A DNA stretch of 57,033 nucleotides from contig CAMDCX010000009.1 of NCBI GenBank assembly GCA_945890715.1, forward strand, positions 1-57,033, in the 5' to 3' direction. Each line of letters begins with the position of its first letter. Within the stretch, counting starts at the first letter, position 1. A program made the translations under genes and the position numbers. Below the pieces are notes generated by a model. It was given only the letters and a program-made list of their open reading frames with translations, searched no databases and was not told the DNA's origin. This DNA is from PVC group bacterium (GTDB taxonomy: Bacteria > Verrucomicrobiota > Kiritimatiellia > CAIKKV01 > CAITUY01). Below, piece after piece: positions 32,772 through 40,885 of the stretch.

Positions 32772-34007
32772 TCATTCTGACTTCTGAATTCTGACTTCTG
32801 AATTCTGTTCCTTGTCATAGTCCAATACACTCTCAAGATCCTTGTCGCCGCGCCCCGAAAGGCACACCACGATGGCTCCGTTCTTCCCAACCGTCCGGGC
32901 CCGCTTCCGCGCCTCGGCCAGGGCATGACTGGATTCAAGCGCCGGAATGATTCCCTCCATCAGGGACAGTTCATGAAAGGCCGCCACCGCCTCGGCGTCG
33001 GTAATCCCGGAATACTCCACACGCTTCAAATCAGCCCACAGGGCGTGCTCCGGCCCGACCCCGGGATAATCCAACCCGGCGCTGATGGAATGGGCGTTAA
33101 GAATCTGGCCTTCGGAATCCTGCAGCACGTACGATTTGCTACCATGAAGAATTCCCGGCCGACCCGCTTCGATGCTGGCGGCATGCTGGCCCGTGGCAAT
33201 TCCGTGCCCCGCGGCTTCGACGCCCACCATCTTCACTCCGGCATCATTCAGAAAGGGATAAAACAGTCCCGCCGCATTGCTGCCCCCACCGACACAGGCA
33301 ATGACCATCTCCGGCAAACGGTTTTCCAGTTCAAGGAACTGCTCACGAGCCTCAATCCCGATCACGCTTTGGAAATCGCGCACCATGAGCGGGTACGGAT
33401 GGGGCCCGGCAACGGTTCCGATCACGTAAAAAGTGGTGTCCACCGCTGCCACCCATTCGCGGAGCGCCTCGCTCATGGCGTCCTTCAGGGTTTTGGTTCC
33501 ACTGGTCACCGGAATCACCCGGGCCCCGAGGAGATTCATCCGCTTCACATTGGGAGCCTGCCGGCGGATATCCTCCTCGCCCATATAGACATCGCACTCC
33601 ATGCCGAACCGGGCCGCCACCGTGGCCGTGGCCACCCCGTGCTGCCCTGCTCCGGTCTCCGCCATAAGCTTTTTCTTGCCCATGCGACGGGCCAGAATGG
33701 CCTGCCCGAGCGTATTATTGACCTTGTGGGCACCCGTGTGGTTGAGATCTTCGCGCTTGAGATAAATCTTCGCTCCACCAAACGCCTCGGTCAGGCGCGG
33801 GGCAAAATACAGCGGGGAGGGTCTTCCGACATAATGCTTTAGAAGTCCGCGGAATTCGGACTCAAAGGCAGGATCCGCCTGCGCCGCCCGATAGGCCTTT
33901 TCAACCTCGATCAGGGCTGGCATCAGCGTTTCCGCAACATAACGCCCGCCATAAACCCCGAAATGCCCGTTCGCATCCGGAACCGTGTTACACTCCACAC
34001 ACTTCAT
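32772..34007 (-). CDS. trpB: tryptophan synthase beta subunit
   Basis: 411 residues. The PLP lysine lies in [11 protein letters not shown], and the phosphate-binding loop is [10 protein letters not shown]. It condenses indole with serine. The last 11 residues ([11 protein letters not shown]) are outside the family and are encoded by a tandem 7/14-base repeat, so the original stop has been displaced by repeat DNA. The start overlaps trpF by 4 bases. Confidence 0.96.
   Translation of the reverse strand: MKCVECNTVPDANGHFGVYGGRYVAETLMPALIEVEKAYRAAQADPAFESEFRGLLKHYVGRPSPLYFAPRLTEAFGGAKIYLKREDLNHTGAHKVNNTLGQAILARRMGKKKLMAETGAGQHGVATATVAARFGMECDVYMGEEDIRRQAPNVKRMNLLGARVIPVTSGTKTLKDAMSEALREWVAAVDTTFYVIGTVAGPHPYPLMVRDFQSVIGIEAREQFLELENRLPEMVIACVGGGSNAAGLFYPFLNDAGVKMVGVEAAGHGIATGQHAASIEAGRPGILHGSKSYVLQDSEGQILNAHSISAGLDYPGVGPEHALWADLKRVEYSGITDAEAVAAFHELSLMEGIIPALESSHALAEARKRARTVGKNGAIVVCLSGRGDKDLESVLDYDKEQNSEVRIQKSE
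32774..32807. repeat. 14-bp tandem repeat at the trpB/trpA junction
   Basis: ATTCTGACTTCTGA occurs twice in tandem plus six bases of a third. It codes for the C-terminal tail of TrpB. It is related to the repeat at the trpG/trpD junction. Confidence 0.85.
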
Positions 34008-34636
34008 GATTCACTCCTCAACGCTTCGTCCGCTTGCCGTGCCGCACGAATGAATGCGGCCACTTTCTTGTGATCCTTCCGACCCGGTGCCAGTTCCACC
34101 CCGCTGGAGACATCCACGCCCAGAGGTCTGACGCACCGAATCGCGTCTCCCACATTGTCGGGAGTCAGCCCGCCCGCCAACATAACACGATGTCTGGCCG
34201 CAAACGCTCCCGCCTCATCCCAATCGACCGTCATGCCGGTTCCGCCATAGGCGTGCGAATCGGCATCCAACACAAATCGTTCCGCTGCCCACGTCCCGGG
34301 ATCGGGAGTCCATTTCCCGCCCTGACGTCGCAACGCCCTCCACAGGGTAACGCCAACAGCATCATAGTCCACGGGATCCTCATCCCCATGCAACTGAACC
34401 GCTGACAACCCGCACACCTCCGCCACGTCCTTGATCAGGATCGGGGCCTCATTCACAAAAACCCCCACTGTGCGAATCGTCTCGGGAAGCGCCTCCGTCA
34501 ACCGGCTCAATTCCTTGACCGACACGCACCGGGGCGAATTCGGGTACAGGACAAATCCCAGATAATCCGCACCCGCGTCAATCGCCCAGCGTGCGTCGTC
34601 CAGGTTGGTCAAACCACATATTTTGATCGTCAGCAT
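34004..34636 (-). CDS. trpF: phosphoribosylanthranilate isomerase
   Basis: 210 residues from [10 protein letters not shown], the typical family start; the catalytic Cys lies in KICGLT and the Asp in the later [11 protein letters not shown] region. A GTG five codons earlier is possible but not needed. It catalyses the Amadori step between TrpD and TrpC. The C-terminal phosphate loop ([17 protein letters not shown]) is intact. Its stop overlaps the trpB start. Confidence 0.94.
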   Translation of the reverse strand: MLTIKICGLTNLDDARWAIDAGADYLGFVLYPNSPRCVSVKELSRLTEALPETIRTVGVFVNEAPILIKDVAEVCGLSAVQLHGDEDPVDYDAVGVTLWRALRRQGGKWTPDPGTWAAERFVLDADSHAYGGTGMTVDWDEAGAFAARHRVMLAGGLTPDNVGDAIRCVRPLGVDVSSGVELAPGRKDHKKVAAFIRAARQADEALRSES

Positions 34637-34668
34637 TCCCGCACCCTTCACGACTCACAACTCACCGC

Positions 34669-35463
34669 TCACACCTTCCCCAACAATACTTTCAGCGCTT
34701 TTCCGGGAAAAGGCTCGCGCAGCAGGGATTCGCCCACTAAAAACCCGTCATACCCCGCCGCCTGCAATCCGGCGATATCCTCCGGTGTCCGGATACCGCT
34801 TTCGGCAATGCATAACCGGTCATCCGGAATCACCTTGGCGAGTTCATAAGCCACATCCAGGTCAGTCCGCAAGGTCTTCAGGTCACGACTATTCACCCCG
34901 ATGATGGCCTGCTCACAGGACAGCGCCACTCCCAATTCTTCCCGGGTATGAACCTCGACAATCACCTCAAGATTCAATTCGATGGCCTCGCGATACAATA
35001 CCTCGCAATAACCGGGCTCGAGTGCGGCAACAATCAGCAGCACCACGTCCGCTCCCCATGCCGCCGCCTCCAACAACTGGTAGGTTTCCCCGATGAAATC
35101 CTTGCGCAAGACGGGCACATTCACGACTTTCCGAACCCGCTTGAGATCGTCCAGAGACCCCAGAAAATAGTGCGGCTCGGTCAGCACTGAAATTCCAACC
35201 GCGCCTGCCGACACATAGGCCTGGGCAATGGCAGTGGGGTCATAGACCTGACGAAGCTCCCCGGCGGAGGGACTGGCCTTCTTCACCTCGGCAATAATCC
35301 GGGGCCCCGCCCCAACACGAAGCCGCTCAACCAGGCTATAGTAGTTGGTGCGCTTTTCAGCCTCCCAGAGCAACTCATTGACCGACACCTGGCGCTTCGA
35401 CACCGCCACATCTTTTTTCCGTTCCCCCATGATCCGGGTCAGAATATTTTCCTCATGACTCAT
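34669..35463 (-). CDS. trpC: indole-3-glycerol phosphate synthase
   Basis: 264 residues. The substrate motif KKASPSAGELR, catalytic VLRKDFIGETYQL and GVNSRDLKTL are present, as is the terminal ESGIRTPEDI. It is separated from trpF by 32 bases of low-complexity GTGAG-type sequence and from trpD by 44 bases. Confidence 0.96.
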   Translation of the reverse strand: MSHEENILTRIMGERKKDVAVSKRQVSVNELLWEAEKRTNYYSLVERLRVGAGPRIIAEVKKASPSAGELRQVYDPTAIAQAYVSAGAVGISVLTEPHYFLGSLDDLKRVRKVVNVPVLRKDFIGETYQLLEAAAWGADVVLLIVAALEPGYCEVLYREAIELNLEVIVEVHTREELGVALSCEQAIIGVNSRDLKTLRTDLDVAYELAKVIPDDRLCIAESGIRTPEDIAGLQAAGYDGFLVGESLLREPFPGKALKVLLGKV

Positions 35464-35507
35464 GATTGTCCTTTATCGATCTATTCCTGAACCCTCTATT
35501 CTTATCC

Positions 35508-36515
35508 TCACCGCCGTGTGGCGGTGACCAACCCTTCCAGAGCCTTGAGGGCGTTCCCGTTATCAAGGGCCTGACCGGCCAATTGAAAACCCTCCTCAAA
35601 ATCCACCGCCTTGCCCCCGGCGATCAACCCGGCCGCCGCATTCAGGCAGACAATATCCCGTCGCGGCCCGGCCTCTCCTTCCAGGATCGCCCGCGTGATT
35701 TTGGCGTTTACGGCGGGATCCCCGCCAGCCAGCGCCGCCAATCCGGAATAATCCTCAATCACCGACAACGGATCGAAGTTATAGGTCCGGATCGAGCCGT
35801 CCCGCAATTCGCTGATCCGGGTCGTTCCGGTAATGGTGATCTCATCCATCCCATCCTGGCCATGAACCACGAACACACGCCGGCTGCCCAACCGCTTGAG
35901 AACCTCCGCAAACATCTCGGTCAATTCCGGAGCAAACACCCCCAGCACCTGGCATTTGGCCCCGGCCGGATTGGCCAGCGGTCCCAGCAGGTTGAAAATC
36001 GTCCGGAATCCAAGTTCCTTGCGCGGCCCCATGGCATGCTTCATCGCCGGATGCAGTTTGGGCGCGAACAGGAACCCAATTCCGACCTCGTGAATGCAGT
36101 CCTCCATGATATCCGGGGGCACCTCCAGGTTCACGCCTAGTTCGGCGAGGACATCCGCCGAGCCACACTTACTCGTAATGGAACGGTTGCCATGCTTGGC
36201 CACCGGAACCCCCGCTCCGGCCACAACAAAGGCCGCCGTGGTGGAAATGTTAAAGGTCCCCAGCGAATCCCCGCCTGTTCCGCAGGTATCCACAACCGGC
36301 TTGCCCCGCGGATCCACAAACACCGCATGCCGTCGCATCGACCGGCTTGCTCCGGCCAGCTCCTCGATGGTTTCCCCCTTGATCCGCAAGGCGGCCAGAA
36401 ATGCGCCCAACTGGGCCGGAGTCGCCTCCCCGTTCATAATCAGGTCAAATGCCTCCCCCGCCTCCGCCTCGCTGAGATTCTGCCGATTGATCAGTTTTTG
36501 GAGGGTTGATTTCAT
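35508..36515 (-). CDS. trpD: anthranilate phosphoribosyltransferase
   Basis: 335 residues. The PRPP-binding CGTGGDSLGTFNIST and the KHGNRSIT segment are present. It transfers phosphoribosyl to anthranilate. The start overlaps the trpG stop (ATGA). It is a stand-alone enzyme, not fused to TrpG. Confidence 0.96.
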   Translation of the reverse strand: MKSTLQKLINRQNLSEAEAGEAFDLIMNGEATPAQLGAFLAALRIKGETIEELAGASRSMRRHAVFVDPRGKPVVDTCGTGGDSLGTFNISTTAAFVVAGAGVPVAKHGNRSITSKCGSADVLAELGVNLEVPPDIMEDCIHEVGIGFLFAPKLHPAMKHAMGPRKELGFRTIFNLLGPLANPAGAKCQVLGVFAPELTEMFAEVLKRLGSRRVFVVHGQDGMDEITITGTTRISELRDGSIRTYNFDPLSVIEDYSGLAALAGGDPAVNAKITRAILEGEAGPRRDIVCLNAAAGLIAGGKAVDFEEGFQLAGQALDNGNALKALEGLVTATRR

Positions 36516-37120
36516 TTCCCTTCTGACTCCTGACTTCTGACTCCTGACTTCTGAGAGACAATCTCCAGAAAATTCCTCAGCAATTTCTTCCCTGACGGCG
36601 TGAGAACCGATTCCGGATGAAATTGCACACCAAACGTCGCGTGGGAGACATGATGCATCCCCATGATTTCGTCATCCTCGCTGAACGCATCCGCCACCAG
36701 TTCCGGGGGAAGCGTTTCCTTCAACACGGCCAGCGAATGATACCGTCCCGCCGGGAACGGATTTCCCATTCCCTTATAAAGGCCCTGCCCGTCATGCCGA
36801 ACCTGCGACACCTTGCCATGCATGATGCGCTTGGCGTTTGACACGGTGGCTCCGAAGGCCACTCCCAGCGACTGGTGGCCCAGACACACTCCCAGCACCG
36901 GAATCCGACCGGTCATGCGCCGGATCAGGGCCACGGAGATGCCCGCCTCATTCGGCGTACAGGGCCCCGGCGAAATCACCACCGCCTCCGGCGTCATCGC
37001 CTCCACCGCCTCCACGGTAATGGCGTCATTCCTGAATACCCGGATATCCGCCCCGAGGGAGGCCATCATCTGCACCAGGTTGTAGGTGAACGAATCGTAA
37101 TTATCGATGAGCACAATCAT
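36512..37120 (-). CDS. trpG: anthranilate synthase glutaminase subunit
   Basis: 202 residues from MIVLIDNYDSFTYN; the start overlaps the trpE stop (ATGA). The class I glutaminase triad is visible: Cys in GVCLGHQSLG, and His and Glu in GVQFHPESVLT. It feeds ammonia to TrpE. The C-terminal 14 or so residues derive from a tandem repeat and are not part of the fold. Confidence 0.95.
   Translation of the reverse strand: MIVLIDNYDSFTYNLVQMMASLGADIRVFRNDAITVEAVEAMTPEAVVISPGPCTPNEAGISVALIRRMTGRIPVLGVCLGHQSLGVAFGATVSNAKRIMHGKVSQVRHDGQGLYKGMGNPFPAGRYHSLAVLKETLPPELVADAFSEDDEIMGMHHVSHATFGVQFHPESVLTPSGKKLLRNFLEIVSQKSGVRSQESEGK
36520..36554. repeat. 14-bp tandem repeat at the trpG/trpD junction
   Basis: CTTCTGACTCCTGA is present 2.5 times in tandem. 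Read on the minus strand it encodes the TrpG tail (about SQKSGVRSQESE). The 7-base unit CTTCTGA is shared with the trpB/trpA repeat. Confidence 0.85.
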
Positions 37121-38568
37121 GCGACTTCTCCACTCAGTTCGAGAGCCCGGGCCGCCAATTGAACAGCCTTCTGCATCCCGCGCGCCTTGTGGCACGTTTC
37201 CTCAAATTCCTTTTCCGGGTCGGAATCATACACCACTCCGGCACCGGCCTGAACCGACACCACTCCGCCCCCAACCTCCATCGTGCGGATCGTGATGGCC
37301 AGATCCATGTTCCCATCATACCCCACATACCCGACCGCCCCACCATACACTCCGCGCGGCTCGGGTTCCAGTTCATGGATAATCTGCATGGCCCGAATCT
37401 TCGGGGCACCCGACAGGGTTCCTGCCGGAAAAGTGGCGCGAATCACGTCAAAGGCATCGAATTCCCGGCGCAGCACCCCCTGCACATGCGATACCAGATG
37501 CATCACATGGCTGTAGCGTTCAATCATCATGTAATCGGTGACCTGTACGCTGCCCATCTCGGCAATTCGGCCGATGTCGTTTCGGCCCAGATCCACCAGC
37601 ATCACATGCTCGGCCCTCTCTTTTTCGTCCGACAGCAATTCATCCGCCAACCGGCGATCCTCTGCATCATCTGCCCCGCGGGGCCGTGTTCCGGCAATCG
37701 GCCGCAACTCGACCCGGTTGCCAGTCAGTCGGACCATGACTTCCGGGGACGATCCTACGAGTGTTTGGCCACCCATCTTAAGGAAAAATGTATAAGGCGA
37801 GGGATTCAATAACCGCAGCGCCCGGTAAAGATACAAAGGCGGGATATCGGCCTTGGCACTGAACCGTTGACTCAACACCACCTGAATGATGTCACCCGCG
37901 TAGATATACTCCTTGGCCTTCTTCGCCATCCCGCAGAATTCCTCCCGCGTCATGTTGGACTCAAAGCGCACCTCGCCACCCCCCTCGTAGGATGAGGGCT
38001 CTACCGGCTGGTTCAAGGTATGCTCGATCCCCTCGATTTCCGAAACCGCGCGACGATAGGCAGCTTCCGGAGAGGTGGATTCAGAGGGACGCGTACAGAC
38101 CACGATCTTGATGGTGTGCCGGATATTGTCGAACACGATCATTCGGTCGGCCTGCACAAAACGGCTCCGCAGACGAAGCCCCGACCGGCCGGGTTTCGGC
38201 TCGGGCATACGCTCAAACTCCCGCATGGCCTCATACCCGATAAAGCCTACCACGCCGCCAATAAAGCGGGGCAACCCCGGGACGGGAGCGACCCGCACCC
38301 CCTTGAAAACCCGACGGATCTCCTCCAGTCCGCCCCCGGCTTTCCGGTGATCCACTTCCAGGAAAGGACGTGGGTCAACCCCGACAAAGGAATACCGGCC
38401 CCACTTCTCGCCACCCTCCATACTTTCCAGGAGAAAAGCATTCTCCCGGTTCATGAATCGCTGCAAAACGGAGACTGGCGTCTCCAGATCCGCCAGCACT
38501 TCCTTCACCACCGGCACGATATCGTAGTCCCGCGCCAGCCCGACATACGTTGTTTCATTGGGGTACAT
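37117..38568 (-). CDS. trpE: anthranilate synthase component I
   Basis: 483 residues from MYPNETTYVG. The chorismate-binding domain is complete (SPEVMVRLTGNRVELRPIAGTRPRG, GRNDIGRI, GTLSGAPKIRAMQ). The LLES motif (NAFLLESMEGG), part of the tryptophan feedback site in enteric enzymes, is retained, suggesting end-product inhibition. It is the first gene of the operon and is read from a strong promoter only a few bases upstream, so there is no room for a leader peptide. Confidence 0.95.
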   Translation of the reverse strand: MYPNETTYVGLARDYDIVPVVKEVLADLETPVSVLQRFMNRENAFLLESMEGGEKWGRYSFVGVDPRPFLEVDHRKAGGGLEEIRRVFKGVRVAPVPGLPRFIGGVVGFIGYEAMREFERMPEPKPGRSGLRLRSRFVQADRMIVFDNIRHTIKIVVCTRPSESTSPEAAYRRAVSEIEGIEHTLNQPVEPSSYEGGGEVRFESNMTREEFCGMAKKAKEYIYAGDIIQVVLSQRFSAKADIPPLYLYRALRLLNPSPYTFFLKMGGQTLVGSSPEVMVRLTGNRVELRPIAGTRPRGADDAEDRRLADELLSDEKERAEHVMLVDLGRNDIGRIAEMGSVQVTDYMMIERYSHVMHLVSHVQGVLRREFDAFDVIRATFPAGTLSGAPKIRAMQIIHELEPEPRGVYGGAVGYVGYDGNMDLAITIRTMEVGGGVVSVQAGAGVVYDSDPEKEFEETCHKARGMQKAVQLAARALELSGEVA

Positions 38569-38571
38569 GAT

Positions 38572-38607
38572 GTTTCTATGTATAGAAACAACCGCCGAAA
38601 TAGTCAA
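38572..38607 (-). promoter_or_regulatory. trp operon promoter with dyad over the -10 box
   Basis: On the minus strand TTGACT (38602-38607), 17-base gap, TATACA (38579-38584). The dyad GTTTCTATACATAGAAAC (38572-38589, 8-bp arms) covers the -10 box and expected start site. Transcription should begin about 4 bases before the trpE ATG. The dyad does not resemble the enterobacterial TrpR box; the repressor is unknown. Confidence 0.75.
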
Positions 38608-38756
38608 GAGGAAAAATGCGATTATCCAGGGTAGGGTTACACCTTATCGAAAAATATCATTCCGTTGCATAGCCTGTTTCCCGGTACGAGGAAGTATATA
38701 TGATAGGAGTGCCTATATCCCGGGAAACGGGGGTGGCACTAACAAAGGAGCGTTAT

Positions 38757-38897
38757 ATGTTGTGGACAATTGCAGTAATATTGCTGGTGCTTTGGGTGCT
38801 GGGACTGGTGAGCAGTAACACGATGGGCGGGTTCATTCACGTCCTGCTGGTGATTGCCATTGTGATGGTACTTGTCAGGATTATTCAAGGACACTGA
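38757..38897 (+). CDS. small membrane protein, lmo0937 family
   Basis: 46 residues: MLWTIAVILLVLWVLGLVSS, a short polar turn with NTMGG, then a second hydrophobic helix ending VRIIQGH. This two-helix pattern matches the lmo0937/DUF5670 group of small membrane proteins, often stress induced in other bacteria. The start has a good AAAGGAG site. It stands alone between the trp promoter and rsgA. The role is unknown. Confidence 0.8.
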   Translation: MLWTIAVILLVLWVLGLVSSNTMGGFIHVLLVIAIVMVLVRIIQGH

Positions 38898-38960
38898 CTA
38901 TCCAGAAACGAGCGGATGTTAGATTTCTGATCGGCGCATGGTCGCCATAATACCTATTTC

Positions 38961-40040
38961 TCACTCCTTCAAACTTTTCTTGGCGGACTTGATGAAACGA
39001 CCAAATGATTTGTCTTTCCTTCTCTTCTCGACGTAGGAGAGATTATGAAATTCGCTCTCTTTCTTGAGTTTGAGGTAATTCTGATACCGGTTTTCACTCA
39101 AGGTTCCATTCTCCACAGCCAGAAGGACCGCGCATCCAGGTTCTCCGCTGTGCGTACAATTGGCGAAGCGACAGTTCGTGGAGGACTCGCGAATCTCTGC
39201 GAACGTGTCGTCTAACCCTGTGCTCGCTCCAAGTAAGCCCAACTCGCGCATCCCCGGCGTGTCGATCAACATGGCTCCATTATCAAGGATGAGCAACTGG
39301 CGACGAGCCGTTGTATGGACACCTTCCCCGGTCCCGCTGACGGCCTTGGTGTCAAACGCATCGTGTCCAATCAGACGGTTGAGAAGTGTGGTCTTCCCAA
39401 CCCCCGAGGAACCAAGCAGACAGTATGTTTTTCCGGGCACAAGAAGTGTACGGAACTCGTTAAGCCCAACGCCGGTTGTGTTGCTCAGGGCAAAGACCCG
39501 GGTAGCGTTGCGTGTTTGCCTCACTTGCCCGATTGTTTGGTCGAGTTTCTCCGGCGAGATCAAGTCTATCTTGGTCAGGATGACCCACGGCTCAATCGCA
39601 CCCTCGTTTACCATCACAAGATACCGGTCAAGCCTAGACAAGTTGAAGTCGAATCCACAAGCCTGAACAATGAAGGCGGCATCGATATTCGCGGCGATCA
39701 TCTGGGAATCCACAGTCTTGCCAGGGCACTTGCGGCACAGGAAAGTCTTCCTCGGGATGACGCTATGAATCACGGCGGGGCCGCCCGATGGGTGGCATTG
39801 CACGCAAACCCAGTCGCCCACACAAGGCAGATCAGAGGCGTCCACAACTGCGAAACGGAACTTGCCCGCAAGCTCCGCATAAGTTTCGACGCTCTGATTA
39901 CGGATGAGGAAAGCACCCCTATCGACGGCCATGACGCGCGCAAGGCTGTATCCCGGTTGCAGTAGGGTAGCGGAACGTTGCTCAAACCAGTCATCAAATC
40001 CAAGTTCGGGCAATTTCATTGTTTGCAAATTGTGATTCAT
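38961..40040 (-). CDS. rsgA: ribosome small-subunit-dependent GTPase A
   Basis: 359 residues with an N-terminal OB fold and a circularly permuted GTPase: G4 (ILTKIDL) comes before G1 (GSSGVGKTT) and G3 (DTPGM). The C-terminal zinc finger is CRFANCTHSGEPGC. It assists late 30S subunit maturation. It is a single-gene unit here, with GGAAACAGC before the ATG. Confidence 0.94.
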   Translation of the reverse strand: MNHNLQTMKLPELGFDDWFEQRSATLLQPGYSLARVMAVDRGAFLIRNQSVETYAELAGKFRFAVVDASDLPCVGDWVCVQCHPSGGPAVIHSVIPRKTFLCRKCPGKTVDSQMIAANIDAAFIVQACGFDFNLSRLDRYLVMVNEGAIEPWVILTKIDLISPEKLDQTIGQVRQTRNATRVFALSNTTGVGLNEFRTLLVPGKTYCLLGSSGVGKTTLLNRLIGHDAFDTKAVSGTGEGVHTTARRQLLILDNGAMLIDTPGMRELGLLGASTGLDDTFAEIRESSTNCRFANCTHSGEPGCAVLLAVENGTLSENRYQNYLKLKKESEFHNLSYVEKRRKDKSFGRFIKSAKKSLKE

Positions 40041-40163
40041 GCTGTTTCCAGTCTCATAACGAGGGATGAAAATGTCAATCCCAAGGAGGAGCCAGGGTCA
40101 GACCTGAATGGTTCTAAAATAAGGACTTGGTGGGTATTAATCGGGTTGCATGAGCTATGGAGT

Positions 40164-40207
40164 GCGGCGGCTCGACGCCGCTTTTCTTCAGCGCGGCTTG
40201 ACGCGCT
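40164..40207. repeat. twin-hairpin REP-like element
   Basis: Two adjacent hairpins with matching six-base loops: GCGGCG-gctcga-CGCCGC (40164-40181) and AGCGCG-gcttga-CGCGCT (40190-40207), separated by TTTTCTTC. The region 40041-40273 has no gene; about 70 bases before the hairpins, CAGGGTCAGACCTG, a motif often seen near REP-type transposases, is present. Confidence 0.6.
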
Positions 40208-40273
40208 GCTCCTCTCAAATCAAAGTCAATAGGGATCGGCCTAAAGATGACGTTTGCAGGAAGGCCTTGAAAG

Positions 40274-40408
40274 CTACACTGATGAGACGCACATATTATT
40301 GATCCTCGCCTCCAGCCGCTCCAACTCGCAAACCATGTCATTCCATTCGGGAGCCTTCCCAAAGATCATGGGAGCCATAGCCTGAAAGTCACGGCGCAAC
40401 TCATCCAT
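40274..40408 (-). pseudogene. possible C-terminal remnant of an AbiEii-type nucleotidyltransferase
   Basis: The minus-strand peptide DELRRDFQAMAPMIFGKAP, then ELERLEARIN, resembles the C-terminal tail of DUF1814 nucleotidyltransferase toxins (D-x-A-A-M-x-x-M-I-F-G-x-A-P...L-E-x-x-I-N). The open frame extends to 40516, but its N-terminal part matches nothing and has no start signal. It is a fragment at best. Identification from memory of family tails, hence low confidence. Confidence 0.35.
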
Positions 40409-40576
40409 CCGGTCAGCGAGTGGTCTACCCGAACAGCTTGCCGAACCGGCCTTCACTATTGTATCCCTTTGAACCTTCTGACAGGCATAATCAACGACTG
40501 ACAAGTTCTGACACAATCTCGGGGTAAAACAGACTCAGGGCAACAACCAACTTACACAAGTCGTTGGTTATCAGAA

Positions 40577-40611
40577 GGAAAAGCCCCGCAAACTCAATGT
40601 TAACAGGGCTT
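40577..40611 (-). terminator. possible tRNA-Tyr terminator
   Basis: On the minus strand AAGCCC and GGGCTT pair around a 19-base loop, followed by TTCC. It begins about 10 bases after the tRNA 3' end. The stem is short and the T-run weak. Confidence 0.4.
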
Positions 40612-40619
40612 ATTGAAGT

Positions 40620-40704
40620 TGGTGGTGGGATAAGGATTCGAACCTTAGAAGGCATAGCCAGCAGATTTACAGTCTGCCCCGTTTGACCACTCCGGAATCC
40701 CACC
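40620..40704 (-). tRNA. tRNA-Tyr (anticodon GTA)
   Basis: 85 bases including an encoded CCA. The acceptor GGTGGGA pairs with TCCCACC; the anticodon stem CAGA/TCTG encloses CTGTAAA with anticodon GTA; the T arm has GGTTCGAATCC; the variable arm is long, as in class II tRNA-Tyr. It is isolated, not part of a tRNA cluster. Confidence 0.97.
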
Positions 40705-40885
40705 GCACTCTCAATCGCCCGCCGGAATTCAGTGGCCCGCGATGCGGTTCTGACTCCAACAAGGTCGCGTATAATGGCGTCTGAAGATTCTCCTAGCAAG
40801 ACAAAAAACCGATAAAATCACCCCACCCCTCTTGAAGCGTACTCCGCTTTCTGTCATCATGAAGTTTTGGGAAATGAGTTGATGA

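Noticed and set aside
38569-38756. trp leader peptide or T-box
   Set aside because: No Trp-rich short frame, no T-box sequence, and the promoter abuts trpE.
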